This document shows positions 1-8,742 of a DNA stretch of 37,842 nucleotides, piece after piece. Every line of letters begins with the position of its first letter. Positions within the stretch are counted from its first letter, which is position 1. The notes under the pieces were generated by a model. It searched no databases. It was not told the DNA's origin and saw nothing but the letters and a program-made list of their open reading frames with translations. A program made the translations under genes and the position numbers. The stretch is from Streptomyces gardneri (GTDB taxonomy: Bacteria > Actinomycetota > Actinomycetes > Streptomycetales > Streptomycetaceae): contig NZ_BJMN01000065.1 of the NCBI RefSeq assembly GCF_006539185.1, positions 1 to 37,842 on the forward strand, read 5' to 3'.

Positions 1-6
1 GGGGGC

Positions 7-94
7 CCGGCGGGGGTCCGGCGGGGGTCCGGCGGGGGTCCGGCGGGGGTCCGGCGGGGGTCCGGCGGGGGTCCGGCGGGGGTCCGGCGGGGAC
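7..94. repeat. 11-bp GC-rich tandem repeat
   Basis: Seven perfect head-to-tail copies of the 11-bp unit ccggcgggggt fill positions 7-83, and an eighth copy at 84-94 has diverged. Looser G/C-rich relatives of the unit (blocks such as ggcccgacgggg and cggcgacgg) continue to about 175. The unit length is not a multiple of three, so in any frame it would encode a 33-nt (11-residue) period. I see no convincing gene here. It may be the 3' end or the intergenic tail of a gene left of the window. The array could form stable G-rich secondary structure. Confidence 0.85.
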
Positions 95-343
95 CCGACA
101 GGGTCCGGCGACGGGCTGGCAAGGGCCCGACGGGGGGCCCGGCGACGGCCCGGCAAGGACCCCACGAAGCCCCGGCGAGGGCTCACCGACCCTCGCGGCC
201 GGAATCGATCGGCGCGTGCCGGAGCAGCCGTACGGCGGCACTATGCTCGCCCCGTCCTTCGCCCCCGCCACGCCCTCCCCCTCCTTCGCCCGCCCCTCGC
301 CCGCCCCGGCGCTCGCCCGGCTCCGACCGTCTGAAGGAACCCC
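95..343 (+). promoter_or_regulatory. Leader and possible promoter of the acetyltransferase gene
   Basis: No gene is recognisable between the repeat and the ATG at 344. A TATGCT hexamer at about 242-247 resembles a -10 element and would give a leader of roughly 90 nt. No clear -35 is seen. The last bases before the gene contain AAGGA, a reasonable ribosome binding site. Confidence 0.3.
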
Positions 344-1210
344 ATGGCTCCCGCCTCCTCCGGCTCGCTGTCCGTCGCCCCCGCCACACCCGGGGACTGG
401 GCGCTCGTGTGCTCCTGGGCGGCCGAGGAGGGGTGGAATCCCGGACTCTCCGACGTTCCCGCCTTCTTCGCCCAGGATCCGAACGGGTTCTTCCTCGGCC
501 GCGTCGACGGGGAGCCGGTATCCGCCATCTCGGTCGTCAACTACAGCGACGCGTACGCCTTCCTCGGCTTCTACCTCGTCCGCCCCGGACTGCGCGGCCT
601 CGGGCACGGCCTGGCCACCTGGCGGGCCGCGCTCGCCCACGCCGGCGACCGGTCCGTCGGGCTCGACGGGGTGCCGGCCCAGCAGGACAACTACCGGCGC
701 TCCGGCTTCAGCACGGCGTACCGCACGGCGCGCTTCGTGGGCGAGGTCCCGGCGCCCGACCGTCCGGTCGCCGGAGTGGTGCCCGCCGAGCAGGTCGACC
801 CGGCCGCCCTGGCCGCGTACGACAGCGCCTGCCACCACGCCGACCGGCCGCGTTTCCTCTCGACGTGGCTCACCACGCCCGGCCACCGCGCGCTGGTCCG
901 GGTCGTCGACGGCCGGCCTGTCGGGTACGGGGTCGTCCGCCCCGCGCGGGACGAGGCGCGCGTCGGACCGCTGTTCGCCGACACCCCCGCGGACGCGGCG
1001 GCCCTGCTCGACGCGCTCGCCGCGCAGGCGCGGGACTTCGGCTCGGCGCGGATCGCCGTCGACATGCCGGAGTCGAACCCGGCGGCGGCGCGCCTGGCGC
1101 TGGAGCGGGGTCTGGAGCCGACGTTCGAGACGGCCCGGATGTACACGGGGCCGGTCCGGCCGGTGGCGCGGGAGCGGGTCTTCGGCGTCACGACGCTCGA
1201 ACTGGGCTGA
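344..1210 (+). CDS. GNAT family N-acetyltransferase, two-domain YitH-like type
   Basis: A predicted cytoplasmic acetyl-CoA-dependent acyltransferase of 288 residues with an unknown acceptor. The N-terminal half (about residues 8-145) is a GNAT domain. Its acetyl-CoA loop is visible near residues 80-90 as VRPGLRGLGHG, matching the family's R/Q-x-x-G-x-G/A pattern, and is followed by the usual helix and a NYRRSGF segment typical of GNAT beta-6/alpha-4. The C-terminal half (about 150-285) resembles the second GNAT-like domain of YitH-type proteins, with GLEPTFETARMYTG near the end. The ATG at 344 follows AAGGA at good spacing. The gene stands alone and the next gene starts almost 500 bp downstream. 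The family assignment is firm; the substrate is not known. Confidence 0.85.
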   Translation: MAPASSGSLSVAPATPGDWALVCSWAAEEGWNPGLSDVPAFFAQDPNGFFLGRVDGEPVSAISVVNYSDAYAFLGFYLVRPGLRGLGHGLATWRAALAHAGDRSVGLDGVPAQQDNYRRSGFSTAYRTARFVGEVPAPDRPVAGVVPAEQVDPAALAAYDSACHHADRPRFLSTWLTTPGHRALVRVVDGRPVGYGVVRPARDEARVGPLFADTPADAAALLDALAAQARDFGSARIAVDMPESNPAAARLALERGLEPTFETARMYTGPVRPVARERVFGVTTLELG

Positions 1211-1706
1211 CGGCCTCAAGGCCCGCTCGCGCCCGGATCCACGGGGCATCTCGCAGGGAGCGACCCGTCTTTCCCGGGCATCGCCGGCCGTCCCGGCGCG
1301 CGCGTCCCCCGACGGATCCCGCACCGCCGCCACCAGCCGAAACGCCGTGCCGCGGCGGGCCCTCCGCGCATCCGCCGTACGCCCGCCCCCGCCGGTCCCC
1401 TCACCCCCTCCCCCGGACCCCCCGCCGCCCGGTGAGGGGTGACAAGGGTTTTCCCCGTATCGGGTTCACTCCCCCGTTCCCTACTGTCCTCCGCACCGGC
1501 AGATATCATCCCCCGACCGCACTCTGACAGGTGCATGCGGAGGGTGGTGTCCGCCGGGGACGGCCTTGACCCGGGCCGTCGCGCCGGTGGCGGCGCACGG
1601 GCTTCCCCAAGCCCAGGGACCGACGGACAGCGACCCCACTTCGCGCCGTGTGTCCCGCGCCGCCGCCACTGCTCCGCAGTTACGTCGTACTCGAAAGGGC
1701 CACACC
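1211..1706. other. Intergenic stretch upstream of the subtilisin gene
   Basis: About 500 bp without a credible gene. Open frames running through it on both strands are typical shadows of GC-rich DNA and have no recognisable protein features. It presumably holds the terminator of the acetyltransferase and the promoter of the secreted protease, but I could not assign either with confidence. Confidence 0.5.
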
Positions 1707-3539
1707 TTGAACGGTTCCAGGCGGAGAGTCATATCCGTGGTCGCGAGCGCCGCGATCCTCGGCGCCGCTGCCACCACCGGGGCGTTCGCCGCCGCCCCGG
1801 GCGCTGCCACCCCGAAGCCGGCTCCGGCTTCGCAGACGATGCGGGCGCTCCCCAGCGCCCCGGTCGAGAAGGTCATCGTCACCTACAAGAGCCAGGCCGC
1901 CGAGGCCGGTTCCAACACCGCCGCGAAGAGCGACACGGCCGAGAAGGCCGCGAAGACGGGCGAGAAGCTCGCCTTCGAGCGCCGCCTCGCCGGCGGTGGC
2001 GCCCTGGTCGACCTGGGCGACAGCGCCACCAAGCAGGACGTGACGGAGGTCATGGACGCGTTCCGCGCCGACCCGTCCGTCGCCTCGGTCGAGCCCGACA
2101 TCCGCGCCTACGCGATGGCCGTCGCGCCGAACGACACCGACTACGCCAAGCAGTGGGACCTCTTCGAGCCCACCGGCGGCATGAACGTTCCTGCGGCCTG
2201 GGACAAGACCACGGGCTCCGGCGTCACCGTCGCGGTCATCGACACCGGCTACGCCGCCCACTCGGACCTGGCGACCAACGTCGTCTCCGGTTACGACTTC
2301 ATCTCCACGTCCGCCGACGCCCGCGACGGCAACGGCCGTGACGCGGACCCGAAGGACGAGGGCGACTGGAACGCCACGGACGGCGAGTGCGGCACCGGCT
2401 CGCGCGCCTCCAACTCCTCCTGGCACGGCACCCACGTGGCCGGCACCATCGGCGCCGTCACGAACAACACCAAGGGCATCGCGGGCATCGCGTACAACGC
2501 GAAGATCCAGCCCGTGCGCGTCCTCGGCAAGTGCGGCGGCTCGTCCGCCGACATCGCCGACGCGATCACCTGGGCCTCCGGCGGCTCCGTGCCGGGCGTC
2601 CCGGCCAACGCGAACCCGGCGCGGGTCATCAACCTCAGCCTGGGCGGCGCCAGCGCCACCTGCCCGAGCGTCTACCAGACCGCGATCAACGGCGCCGTCT
2701 CGCGCGGCACCACCGTCGTCGTCGCCGCGGGCAACAGCAACGCCAACGCCTCCGGGTTCACTCCCGCGAACTGCTCGAACGTCATCAACGTGGCGTCGAC
2801 CAGCCGTGAGGGCAACCGGTCGTACTACTCCAACTTCGGCACCATCGTCGACGTGGCCGCGCCCGGTGGCGAGACCCGCCGCGCCACCGACACGCCCGGC
2901 ACCGTCACCACCCCCGAGAACGGCATCTACTCCACGCTGAACTCGGGCACGACGACCCAGTCGGCCGAGAACTACAAGCCCTACCAGGGCACCTCGATGG
3001 CCGCGCCGCACATCGCCGGCCTCGCCGCTCTGCTCAAGTCGGCGAAGAGCACCCTCACCCCGGCCGAGATCGAGACCGCGATCAAGGCCAACGCCCGTCC
3101 GCTTCCCGGCACCTGCACCGGCGGCTGCGGCACCGGCATCGCCGACACCGCGAAGACCGTGGACGCCGTCACCGGCACCACCACCCCGCCGACCGGCACC
3201 GTCTTCACGAACGCGACCGACGTCACGATCTCCGACAACACCACCGTGTCGTCCTCGATCGCCGTCACCGGCCGCACCGGCAACGCCCCCGCCGCCCTCA
3301 AGGTCGGCGTGGACATCAAGCACACCTGGCGCGGGGACCTGGTCATCGACCTGGTCGCCCCCGACGGCACGGTGCGCAACCTGAAGGCGTCCTCGTCCTC
3401 GGACAGCGCCGACAACGTCGTGGCGACCTACACGGTCGACGCGTCGAGCGAGGTCGCGAACGGCACCTGGAAGCTTCAGGTCCGTGACGTGGCCTCGGGT
3501 GACACCGGCTACATCGACTCGTGGAACCTCACCTTCTGA
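1707..3539 (+). CDS. Secreted S8 subtilisin-like protease with C-terminal P domain
   Basis: An extracellular serine endopeptidase of 610 residues. The TTG at 1707 is preferred over an upstream in-frame start because GAAAGGG lies 7 nt before it and because it places a classic signal peptide at the N terminus: basic NGSRRR, a hydrophobic stretch, and an AFA-A cleavage region near residue 29. A propeptide of the I9 inhibitor type follows (about 50-140). The S8 catalytic domain has Asp179 in VIDTGY, His243 in GTHVAG and Ser430 in GTSMAAPH, with the oxyanion Asn in AAGNSN. Residues from about 490 to the end form a P/Homo B proprotein-convertase domain (GDLVIDLVAPDG, DSWNLTF). All catalytic residues are present. 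It probably acts as a nutritional or developmental exoprotease, and it has no obvious link to its neighbours. Confidence 0.93.
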   Translation: MNGSRRRVISVVASAAILGAAATTGAFAAAPGAATPKPAPASQTMRALPSAPVEKVIVTYKSQAAEAGSNTAAKSDTAEKAAKTGEKLAFERRLAGGGALVDLGDSATKQDVTEVMDAFRADPSVASVEPDIRAYAMAVAPNDTDYAKQWDLFEPTGGMNVPAAWDKTTGSGVTVAVIDTGYAAHSDLATNVVSGYDFISTSADARDGNGRDADPKDEGDWNATDGECGTGSRASNSSWHGTHVAGTIGAVTNNTKGIAGIAYNAKIQPVRVLGKCGGSSADIADAITWASGGSVPGVPANANPARVINLSLGGASATCPSVYQTAINGAVSRGTTVVVAAGNSNANASGFTPANCSNVINVASTSREGNRSYYSNFGTIVDVAAPGGETRRATDTPGTVTTPENGIYSTLNSGTTTQSAENYKPYQGTSMAAPHIAGLAALLKSAKSTLTPAEIETAIKANARPLPGTCTGGCGTGIADTAKTVDAVTGTTTPPTGTVFTNATDVTISDNTTVSSSIAVTGRTGNAPAALKVGVDIKHTWRGDLVIDLVAPDGTVRNLKASSSSDSADNVVATYTVDASSEVANGTWKLQVRDVASGDTGYIDSWNLTF

Positions 3540-3596
3540 TGTAGCGCGGATCCCCTTCCGAACCACCCCCCACATCAGCATTCTTGCTGGTCAGCG

Positions 3597-3626
3597 ACGC
3601 GCTCGTGGTCTATACCACGGGCGCGT
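3597..3626 (+). terminator. Hairpin terminator after the S8 protease gene
   Basis: Arms of 13 bp (3597-3609 and 3614-3626) pair with a single mismatch or wobble around the 4-nt loop ctat. It lies about 60 bp after the protease stop codon. No long T-run follows, as is common in actinobacteria. A smaller hairpin (cagca/tgctg) sits just before it at 3577-3590. Confidence 0.6.
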
Positions 3627-3764
3627 TCTGGCGTGTCGGGGCCGAACCCGCCGGGGACGCCTGTCCGTATGCCGGACAAGGGGCCTGGACTCCACGGTGG
3701 GGCTCCGTATTCTCTGCCCACGGGGCTCATGGCCGGGGGGCCCGAGCGCCGGAGGTGGTGGACA

Positions 3765-6700
3765 GTGACGACAGCACCGCACCGCCCCCTGCGCCCCGCC
3801 GGCGCGGGGGGAACACCGGCACCCGTGGGCCGCGAGGAACTCCTCGCCCGGCTGGAACGCGTCCTGCACGCTCGGGGCCGTGCACTCCTCACCGGACCCG
3901 CCGGCGTCGGCAAGACCGAGCTCGCGCTCGCCGAGGCCGCCCGCGCGGAGGCGCGCGGCGAGACCGTCCTGTGGCTCGCGACCCTGCCGTCCGACCGCGA
4001 GATACCCGGCGCCGCGGCCGCCGCGCTCGTCGCCTCCGTGGCGGCGACGGTGACGTGGCCGGGTCTCGGCAGTCCCGTACCCGAGCCGTCCCATCCATCC
4101 CATCCGTCCGATCCGTCCGATCGGGCCGACCCGTCCGATCCGTTCGCCGCCGCCCCGCACCGGGCCCGGGCGTCGTCGGCCGCCGGACCCTCCGCCGGCG
4201 CGGGACCGTCGCCCGCCGGACAGTTCGCGCCCGGCGTGCTCGCCTCCGGGGTCTTCGACGAACTGCCCGGCCCCCAGCGCACCGCCGTCGCCATGCTCTG
4301 CCGCGAGGCGCCCATCGACGCGGGCGGCTGGGACCCGATCGCCCTGCGCCTCGGCATCGCCCGGATCCTGCGCGCCCTCGCCGGCCGCGGCCCCGTCCTG
4401 CTCGTCGTCGACGGCGTGCAGTACATCGACGCGGACAGCGCCGACCTGCTCCGCTTCGCCCTCCATCTGGCCCCGCCCGCGCTGCGGGTGGTCGCCGTCG
4501 AGACGCCCGAGCCGTACGGCGGGGACCACGAGCCGTACGGAGAGAGCCACCGGGCGGCCTTCCGCCCCGAGGACCCGCACGCCACACACCTCTGGGTGCC
4601 CTCGGAGGCGGACGTCCTGCTCGTCCCCCCGCTGCACGCCGACGAGATCGCCGAACTCCTCATCCACCACCGTCTGCCCTCCCGGATGGCCGGCCGCATC
4701 CACCGGGCCAGCGGCGGCAATCCGCGGCTCGCGCTCGCCGTGGGCCGCTCCCTCGCCGACGCCCGCACCCCGGTCCACCACGCGGAGGCGCTCACCCTCT
4801 CCGGGCGCGCCCGTGACCTGGCCCGCCAGCTCCTGGGCGCCGCGCCCCTTCCCGTACGCGAGACGCTGCTGCTCGCGGCGCTGGCGCTGCGCCCCTCGGC
4901 GACCCTGGTGCGCCGGGCCGGCCGGCCCACCGGGGAGGCGGACCTGGCGGCGGCGGAGCGGGCCGGGCTGGTGTCGCTGGCCGAGGACGGCTCGGTGACG
5001 TTCACCGCCGGGCTGCTGCCCTCGACCCTGGTCCACGACGCCTGCTGGGCGGAGCGGAGCGCCGGACACGCGGCCCTCGCCGAGGTCGTCGACGACCCGG
5101 TGGAGGCCGTACGCCACCGGGCGCTGGCGACCGACAGCCCCGACGAGGACCTCGCCGCCGAGGTCGCCGCCGCCGCCGATCTGGCCCGGGGGCGCGGGAA
5201 CAACGCGCTCGCCGCCGAACTGGCGCTGCTCGCGGCCGAGTCGACGCCGGGCCGGGACGGTACGCGGCGGATCGCCCGGCTCGTCGACGCCGCCGAGGAG
5301 GCCGCCCGCGCGGCGCGCGCCGACCTCGCGATGCGGGCCGCCACCGACCTCCTCGCCCGGGACGCGGCGCCCGCCGACCGGGTCAGGGCGCGCCTCGCCG
5401 TCCTCGACACGGCGGGCCAGGGGCTGACCGGGCTCGACGAGATGTACGTGCACGCCATGGAGGACTCCGAGGGGGACACCGCGCTGCGGGCCGCCGTGCA
5501 GCTGCGGCTCGCCGTCAAGTACGTCCTCGCGGACGGCGATCCGGAGCGCTCGCGGACGGCCGCCGCCGAATCGGCCGCGCTGGCCGCCTCGATGGGCGAT
5601 CCGCGCACGGCCGCGCAGGCCCTGACCGTGCAGGCGCGGATGGAGCGGGCGCTCGGCTCGCCGGACACCGACGCCGTGCTCGCCCAGGCGCGGGCCCTGG
5701 AGCTGGCCGAGCGGCCGCTCGGCATCCGGAACGCCGCGCAGATCCTCACGATCCGTCACGCGCTCTTCGACGGGCGGCTGACGGACGCCCGTGACGAACT
5801 GGGCGCCCTCCTCCCGCTGGTGCAGCGGCGCGGCACGGTGGAGGACGCCATCGAGCTCCTCAGCACCCTCGCCGAGATCGAGTCCCGGCTCGGGCCGTGC
5901 GGCGCGGCCCTGGCGCATGCCGGGCAGTCGCTCGCCCTCACCCTGGAGGCGGGCCTCTCCCCCGGTCCCGCCTGGTACGCGCTGGCGCTCGCGGAGACCG
6001 CGGGCGGCAGCTTCGCGCGGGCCGCGAGCTACGCCCGCCGCAGCGTCCAGGCCTCGGAGGAGGAGGGCGACCGGGTCTTCCTCTCCCGCAGCCGGTACGC
6101 GCTCGGCCGGGTCCAGCTCGTCAACGGGGACGTGGCCGCCGCCCTGGAGACGCTCCGGCGCGTCCAGGCCGACGAGCGGGCCCAGTCGAACGTGGACCCG
6201 TCGATGCTGCGCTGGCACGAGGAACTGGCCGAGGCGCTGCTCGCCAACGACGCCGGCGACGAGGCACTCGCGGTCCTCGCCGAGGTGCGGCCGGTGGCGG
6301 AGCGGCTCGGCCGCGACACCGTCCTCCTCGGCTTCGACCGCGTGCACGCCCTCTGTCTCGCGGCCGAGGGGCGTACGGACGCGGCGGCCGAGCTGCTCAC
6401 GGGGACGGCCGAGCGCTTCGGCCGCGCCGGGCTGCCGCTGGAGCGCGGCCGCGCGCTGATCGCGCTGGCGCGGGTGGAGCGCCGCAGACGGCGCAGGTCG
6501 GCGGCGCAGAGCGCCCTGCACGAGGCCGCCTCGGTGTTCGAGCGGGCCGGAGCGGCGCCGTGGCTGGCCCTGGCGGGCGAGACCCCGGCGGGCACGGCGG
6601 GCGAGGGCACCGGCGGCGGCTCGGGCGGCGAGGAGACGCTGCCCGCGCTCTCCACGCTCACGGAGGCGGAGCTGCGGCTCGCCCGGCTGGTGGGCCAGGG

Positions 6701-6830
6701 GGCCAGCAATCAGGAAGCGGCGGCGAAGCTGTACCTGAGCGTGAAGACGGTCGAGGCGCGGCTGACCCGGATCTACCAGAAGCTCGACGTCCGCTCGCGC
6801 GCCCAGCTGGCGACGGCGCTCAGACCGTGA
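3765..6830 (+). CDS. LAL-family (ATPase plus LuxR HTH) transcriptional regulator
   Basis: A large cytoplasmic regulator of 1021 residues. The GTG at 3765 is chosen because GGAGGTGG (3751-3758) ends 6 nt before it; the in-frame ATG at 3633 has no such site. The N-terminal P-loop ATPase domain has Walker A GPAGVGKT at about residues 44-51 and Walker B VLLVVDGVQYID near 210. The middle, about 450-930, is alanine-rich and helical with TPR-like repeats. The C terminus (about 960-1021) is a LuxR-type HTH: TEAELRLARLVGQG, then SNQEAAAKLYLSVKTVE and TRIYQKLDVRSRAQL. Family members activate target operons after an ATP- and ligand-dependent conformational change. It converges with the caspase-like gene, and the two coding regions overlap by 11 bp at their 3' ends, so co-regulation is not implied. 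Its target is unknown. Confidence 0.93.
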   Translation: MTTAPHRPLRPAGAGGTPAPVGREELLARLERVLHARGRALLTGPAGVGKTELALAEAARAEARGETVLWLATLPSDREIPGAAAAALVASVAATVTWPGLGSPVPEPSHPSHPSDPSDRADPSDPFAAAPHRARASSAAGPSAGAGPSPAGQFAPGVLASGVFDELPGPQRTAVAMLCREAPIDAGGWDPIALRLGIARILRALAGRGPVLLVVDGVQYIDADSADLLRFALHLAPPALRVVAVETPEPYGGDHEPYGESHRAAFRPEDPHATHLWVPSEADVLLVPPLHADEIAELLIHHRLPSRMAGRIHRASGGNPRLALAVGRSLADARTPVHHAEALTLSGRARDLARQLLGAAPLPVRETLLLAALALRPSATLVRRAGRPTGEADLAAAERAGLVSLAEDGSVTFTAGLLPSTLVHDACWAERSAGHAALAEVVDDPVEAVRHRALATDSPDEDLAAEVAAAADLARGRGNNALAAELALLAAESTPGRDGTRRIARLVDAAEEAARAARADLAMRAATDLLARDAAPADRVRARLAVLDTAGQGLTGLDEMYVHAMEDSEGDTALRAAVQLRLAVKYVLADGDPERSRTAAAESAALAASMGDPRTAAQALTVQARMERALGSPDTDAVLAQARALELAERPLGIRNAAQILTIRHALFDGRLTDARDELGALLPLVQRRGTVEDAIELLSTLAEIESRLGPCGAALAHAGQSLALTLEAGLSPGPAWYALALAETAGGSFARAASYARRSVQASEEEGDRVFLSRSRYALGRVQLVNGDVAAALETLRRVQADERAQSNVDPSMLRWHEELAEALLANDAGDEALAVLAEVRPVAERLGRDTVLLGFDRVHALCLAAEGRTDAAAELLTGTAERFGRAGLPLERGRALIALARVERRRRRRSAAQSALHEAASVFERAGAAPWLALAGETPAGTAGEGTGGGSGGEETLPALSTLTEAELRLARLVGQGASNQEAAAKLYLSVKTVEARLTRIYQKLDVRSRAQLATALRP

Positions 6831-7629
6831 ACGGCCGCTGATTCACGAAGTCCCTGCCCGGCGAACCGGTCAGATGGAGGTTCGGGCTCTGGGTCGGGGG
6901 CAGTCTGCGCTGGATCGCCCGGTGGAAGGCCCGGTGGCCGCCCCGGAAGGCGCCCTCGTCCCACGCCTCCAGGAGGGCCGCGGTGAAGGCTCCGTTGACG
7001 TCGCCGTCGGACGCGGTCTGGTTGTCCTGGCAGGCCGAGACGAGGAGGGCGTCGGGGGCGGCCCCGTCGGCGGCGCCGTCCTCGGCGAGCGAACGCCGCA
7101 GCTGGTCCAGGAAGCCCCGGTCGCGCTCGTACAGCTGCCGCTGCTGCGGTTCGGGCAGGTAGCGGCCCCGGTCGCCGTCCGCGCCGCCGCCGGGGATCTC
7201 GATGCTGCTGCCGCTGTGGCAGCAGTCGAAGTACGCGACGATCCGTACGCCGTCGGCGAAGGCGCGGAAGGTCTGCTGCACCTCGTCGTCGAGGAACTGG
7301 CGGTCGTAGAGGACCAGGGTCTCGTCGAGGTCGTCCGGCTCGTCGTCCGTACCGGACTCGTCGGGCACCTGTCCGCCGTGGCCCGAATAGGTGAAAAGCA
7401 GGATGTCCCCGGCGCCGAGCCGGCCGGCGGCCTCGCCGAGGACGGAGGTGATGTTGGAGACGGTGCCGTCCGGGGTGAGCAGGACGGTGGTCTCGAAACC
7501 GGCGGTGCGGGCGATCCGCGCCATGTCGTGGGCGTCGTTCTCGCAGGCGACCAGGGTGCCCGCCCAGCCCTCGTACCGGGCGGGGTCGACCTCGTTGAGT
7601 CCGACGTGCAGGGAGAGTCCGGTGGCCAT
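6820..7629 (-). CDS. Metacaspase-like C14 peptidase
   Basis: A predicted cytoplasmic cysteine protease of 269 residues, essentially a single caspase p20/p10-like domain. The catalytic His84 lies in YSGHGG and Cys137 in FDCCHSG. The Asp two residues before the Cys matches metacaspases, where it helps select Arg or Lys at P1. The C-terminal part holds LLVSACQDNQTASD and GAFTAALLEAW, as in metacaspase/CHAT-like folds. The ATG at 7629 is preceded by GAGGAGG at proper spacing; longer in-frame versions run into the divergent gene and have no homologous look. It has no signal peptide or membrane segment. It is divergent from an endonuclease gene, and two trypsin-like proteases follow that gene, which suggests a protease cascade in a conflict or cell-death system. 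Its substrates are not known; the link is inferred from context. Confidence 0.92.
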   Translation of the reverse strand: MATGLSLHVGLNEVDPARYEGWAGTLVACENDAHDMARIARTAGFETTVLLTPDGTVSNITSVLGEAAGRLGAGDILLFTYSGHGGQVPDESGTDDEPDDLDETLVLYDRQFLDDEVQQTFRAFADGVRIVAYFDCCHSGSSIEIPGGGADGDRGRYLPEPQQRQLYERDRGFLDQLRRSLAEDGAADGAAPDALLVSACQDNQTASDGDVNGAFTAALLEAWDEGAFRGGHRAFHRAIQRRLPPTQSPNLHLTGSPGRDFVNQRPFTV

Positions 7630-7763
7630 GGGGTGCCTCCTCGTGCGGAGGGAGGGATGTGTGAGGTGGGAGGGGATGCCGGGGGCGGTGGTCGGAGGCG
7701 GCTGATCGAGTGGCCTGCGGTCCGGCGCCGAGCGCGACACTCTCCGCGCGGTACTTACATCGT
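7630..7763. promoter_or_regulatory. Divergent promoter region between caspase and nuclease genes
   Basis: This 134-bp region separates the start codons of the metacaspase-like gene (minus) and the endonuclease gene (plus), so it must hold both promoters. On the minus side a strong GAGGAGG ribosome binding site lies just upstream of the caspase ATG. On the plus side no Shine-Dalgarno sequence precedes the ATG at 7764, and the A/T-richer stretch tacttacat right before it suggests a leaderless or very short-leader transcript. Exact -10 and -35 elements are not clear. Confidence 0.4.
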
Positions 7764-8645
7764 ATGAACCCTTCCGACCCACCGCCCCCCGCCGGAGGCC
7801 CCCGTCGCGACGCGCTCGCCGACCGCGCCGGCTACGACGAGACCTTCCTGGGCCCCGCCGTACCGCTCCCGCTCCCGGTCCGCGACACGATCGCGACGGT
7901 GATCCTGCCGTACACGCACTTCTCGGTCGTCTTCCGGCCGGACCGACGGCTCGCCGCCGCGACCGCCGTCTGCATCGAAGGGCGGGAGCTCCAGGAGGAC
8001 GTACCCCGGGACGACGTCTGGGAGTTCGACCCCCGGCTGCCCGAGGAGCAGCAGGCCGGCGACGCGGTCTATCGGAACAACAGTCTCGACCGCGGCCATC
8101 TGGTCCGCCGCCTGGACCCGGTCTGGGGACCGGCGGCCGTCGCGGCACGGGCCAATACCGACACCTTCCACTTCACCAACGCCGCCCCGCAGGCGGACGT
8201 CTTCAACCAGGGCAAGCAGCTCTGGCAGGGCCTGGAGAACTACCTCCTCGACCACGCCGCCGAGTTCGACCGGAAGCTGACCGTCCTCACGGGCCCGGTG
8301 CTCCAGGACTCCGACCCGCCCTACCGGGGGGTCCAGGTGCCGCTGCGCTTCTGGAAGGTGGCCGCCTTCCTCCAGGACGGAGCGCTCGCCGCCGCCGCGT
8401 ACGTCCTCGACCAGAGCCCCGACCTGAGCCGGGACGCCGAGCGGGCGCTCGCGGGGGCGACGGCGGGCGCGCCGCCGCCGCTCGGTCCCTTCCGCACGTA
8501 CCAGGTGCCCGTCGCGGACGTCGCGGAGATCACCGAGCTGGAGTTCGGGCCGCTGCCCGACGTGGACGTGCTGCCGCCGGCGCGCGGCCCCGAGGACCGC
8601 TGGCGACGCCTGGAGTCGTACGGCGACATCGTGCTGCACTCCTGA
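7764..8645 (+). CDS. DNA/RNA non-specific endonuclease (NUC1 family), cytoplasmic form
   Basis: A predicted Mg2+-dependent beta-beta-alpha-metal nuclease of 293 residues that would cut DNA and RNA. The signature DRGHL is at residues 109-113 with the general base His112. Downstream, the NAAPQADVFNQGKQLW block supplies the metal-binding Asn (about 148) and the usual Gln/Trp positions. Secreted members such as NucA or Serratia nuclease carry signal peptides. This protein has none, so it would act on the cell's own or invading nucleic acid. The ATG at 7764 is used because the upstream extension (18 residues) lies in the divergent promoter region and does not look like protein. Only 97 bp separate it from the STAND-protease gene, so the two may be one operon. 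A role as the toxic effector of a protease-regulated system is an inference. Confidence 0.93.
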   Translation: MNPSDPPPPAGGPRRDALADRAGYDETFLGPAVPLPLPVRDTIATVILPYTHFSVVFRPDRRLAAATAVCIEGRELQEDVPRDDVWEFDPRLPEEQQAGDAVYRNNSLDRGHLVRRLDPVWGPAAVAARANTDTFHFTNAAPQADVFNQGKQLWQGLENYLLDHAAEFDRKLTVLTGPVLQDSDPPYRGVQVPLRFWKVAAFLQDGALAAAAYVLDQSPDLSRDAERALAGATAGAPPPLGPFRTYQVPVADVAEITELEFGPLPDVDVLPPARGPEDRWRRLESYGDIVLHS

Positions 8646-8679
8646 TCACCGGGGGTGCCTCGGCGCCGCCACCAGCGAT

Positions 8680-8708
8680 TGCGACCGGTACGGCCCGGTG
8701 AAACGATG
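8680..8708 (+). promoter_or_regulatory. Possible promoter ahead of the STAND-trypsin gene
   Basis: TTGCGA at 8680-8685 and AACGAT at 8703-8708 are separated by 17 bp, a sigma-70-like arrangement with a good -35 and a weak -10. The start codon at 8743 lies 34 bp further on, preceded only by a weak AGG. The pair could serve the large protease gene independently of the nuclease gene. Confidence 0.3.
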
Positions 8709-8742
8709 AGAAGGACCAGCCAGTTCGCCGGACAGGTGCGCT

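Noticed and set aside
7..94. Repeat array as a CRISPR
   Set aside because: The units are 11 bp, directly adjacent and without spacers.
1566..1706. 47-residue N-terminal extension of the S8 protease from ATG 1566
   Set aside because: It would bury the signal peptide; the TTG at 1707 has a ribosome binding site and a normal signal peptide.
1707..3539. S8 protease as a member of the conflict island
   Set aside because: It has a signal peptide and P domain, so it is extracellular, and its own terminator follows it.
3633..3764. Upstream start of the LAL regulator at ATG 3633
   Set aside because: No ribosome binding site; the GTG at 3765 has GGAGGTGG at proper distance.
3765..6830. LAL regulator as part of the protease-nuclease system
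   Set aside because: It is convergent with the caspase gene and has the usual form of an unrelated pathway regulator; nothing in the sequence links them.
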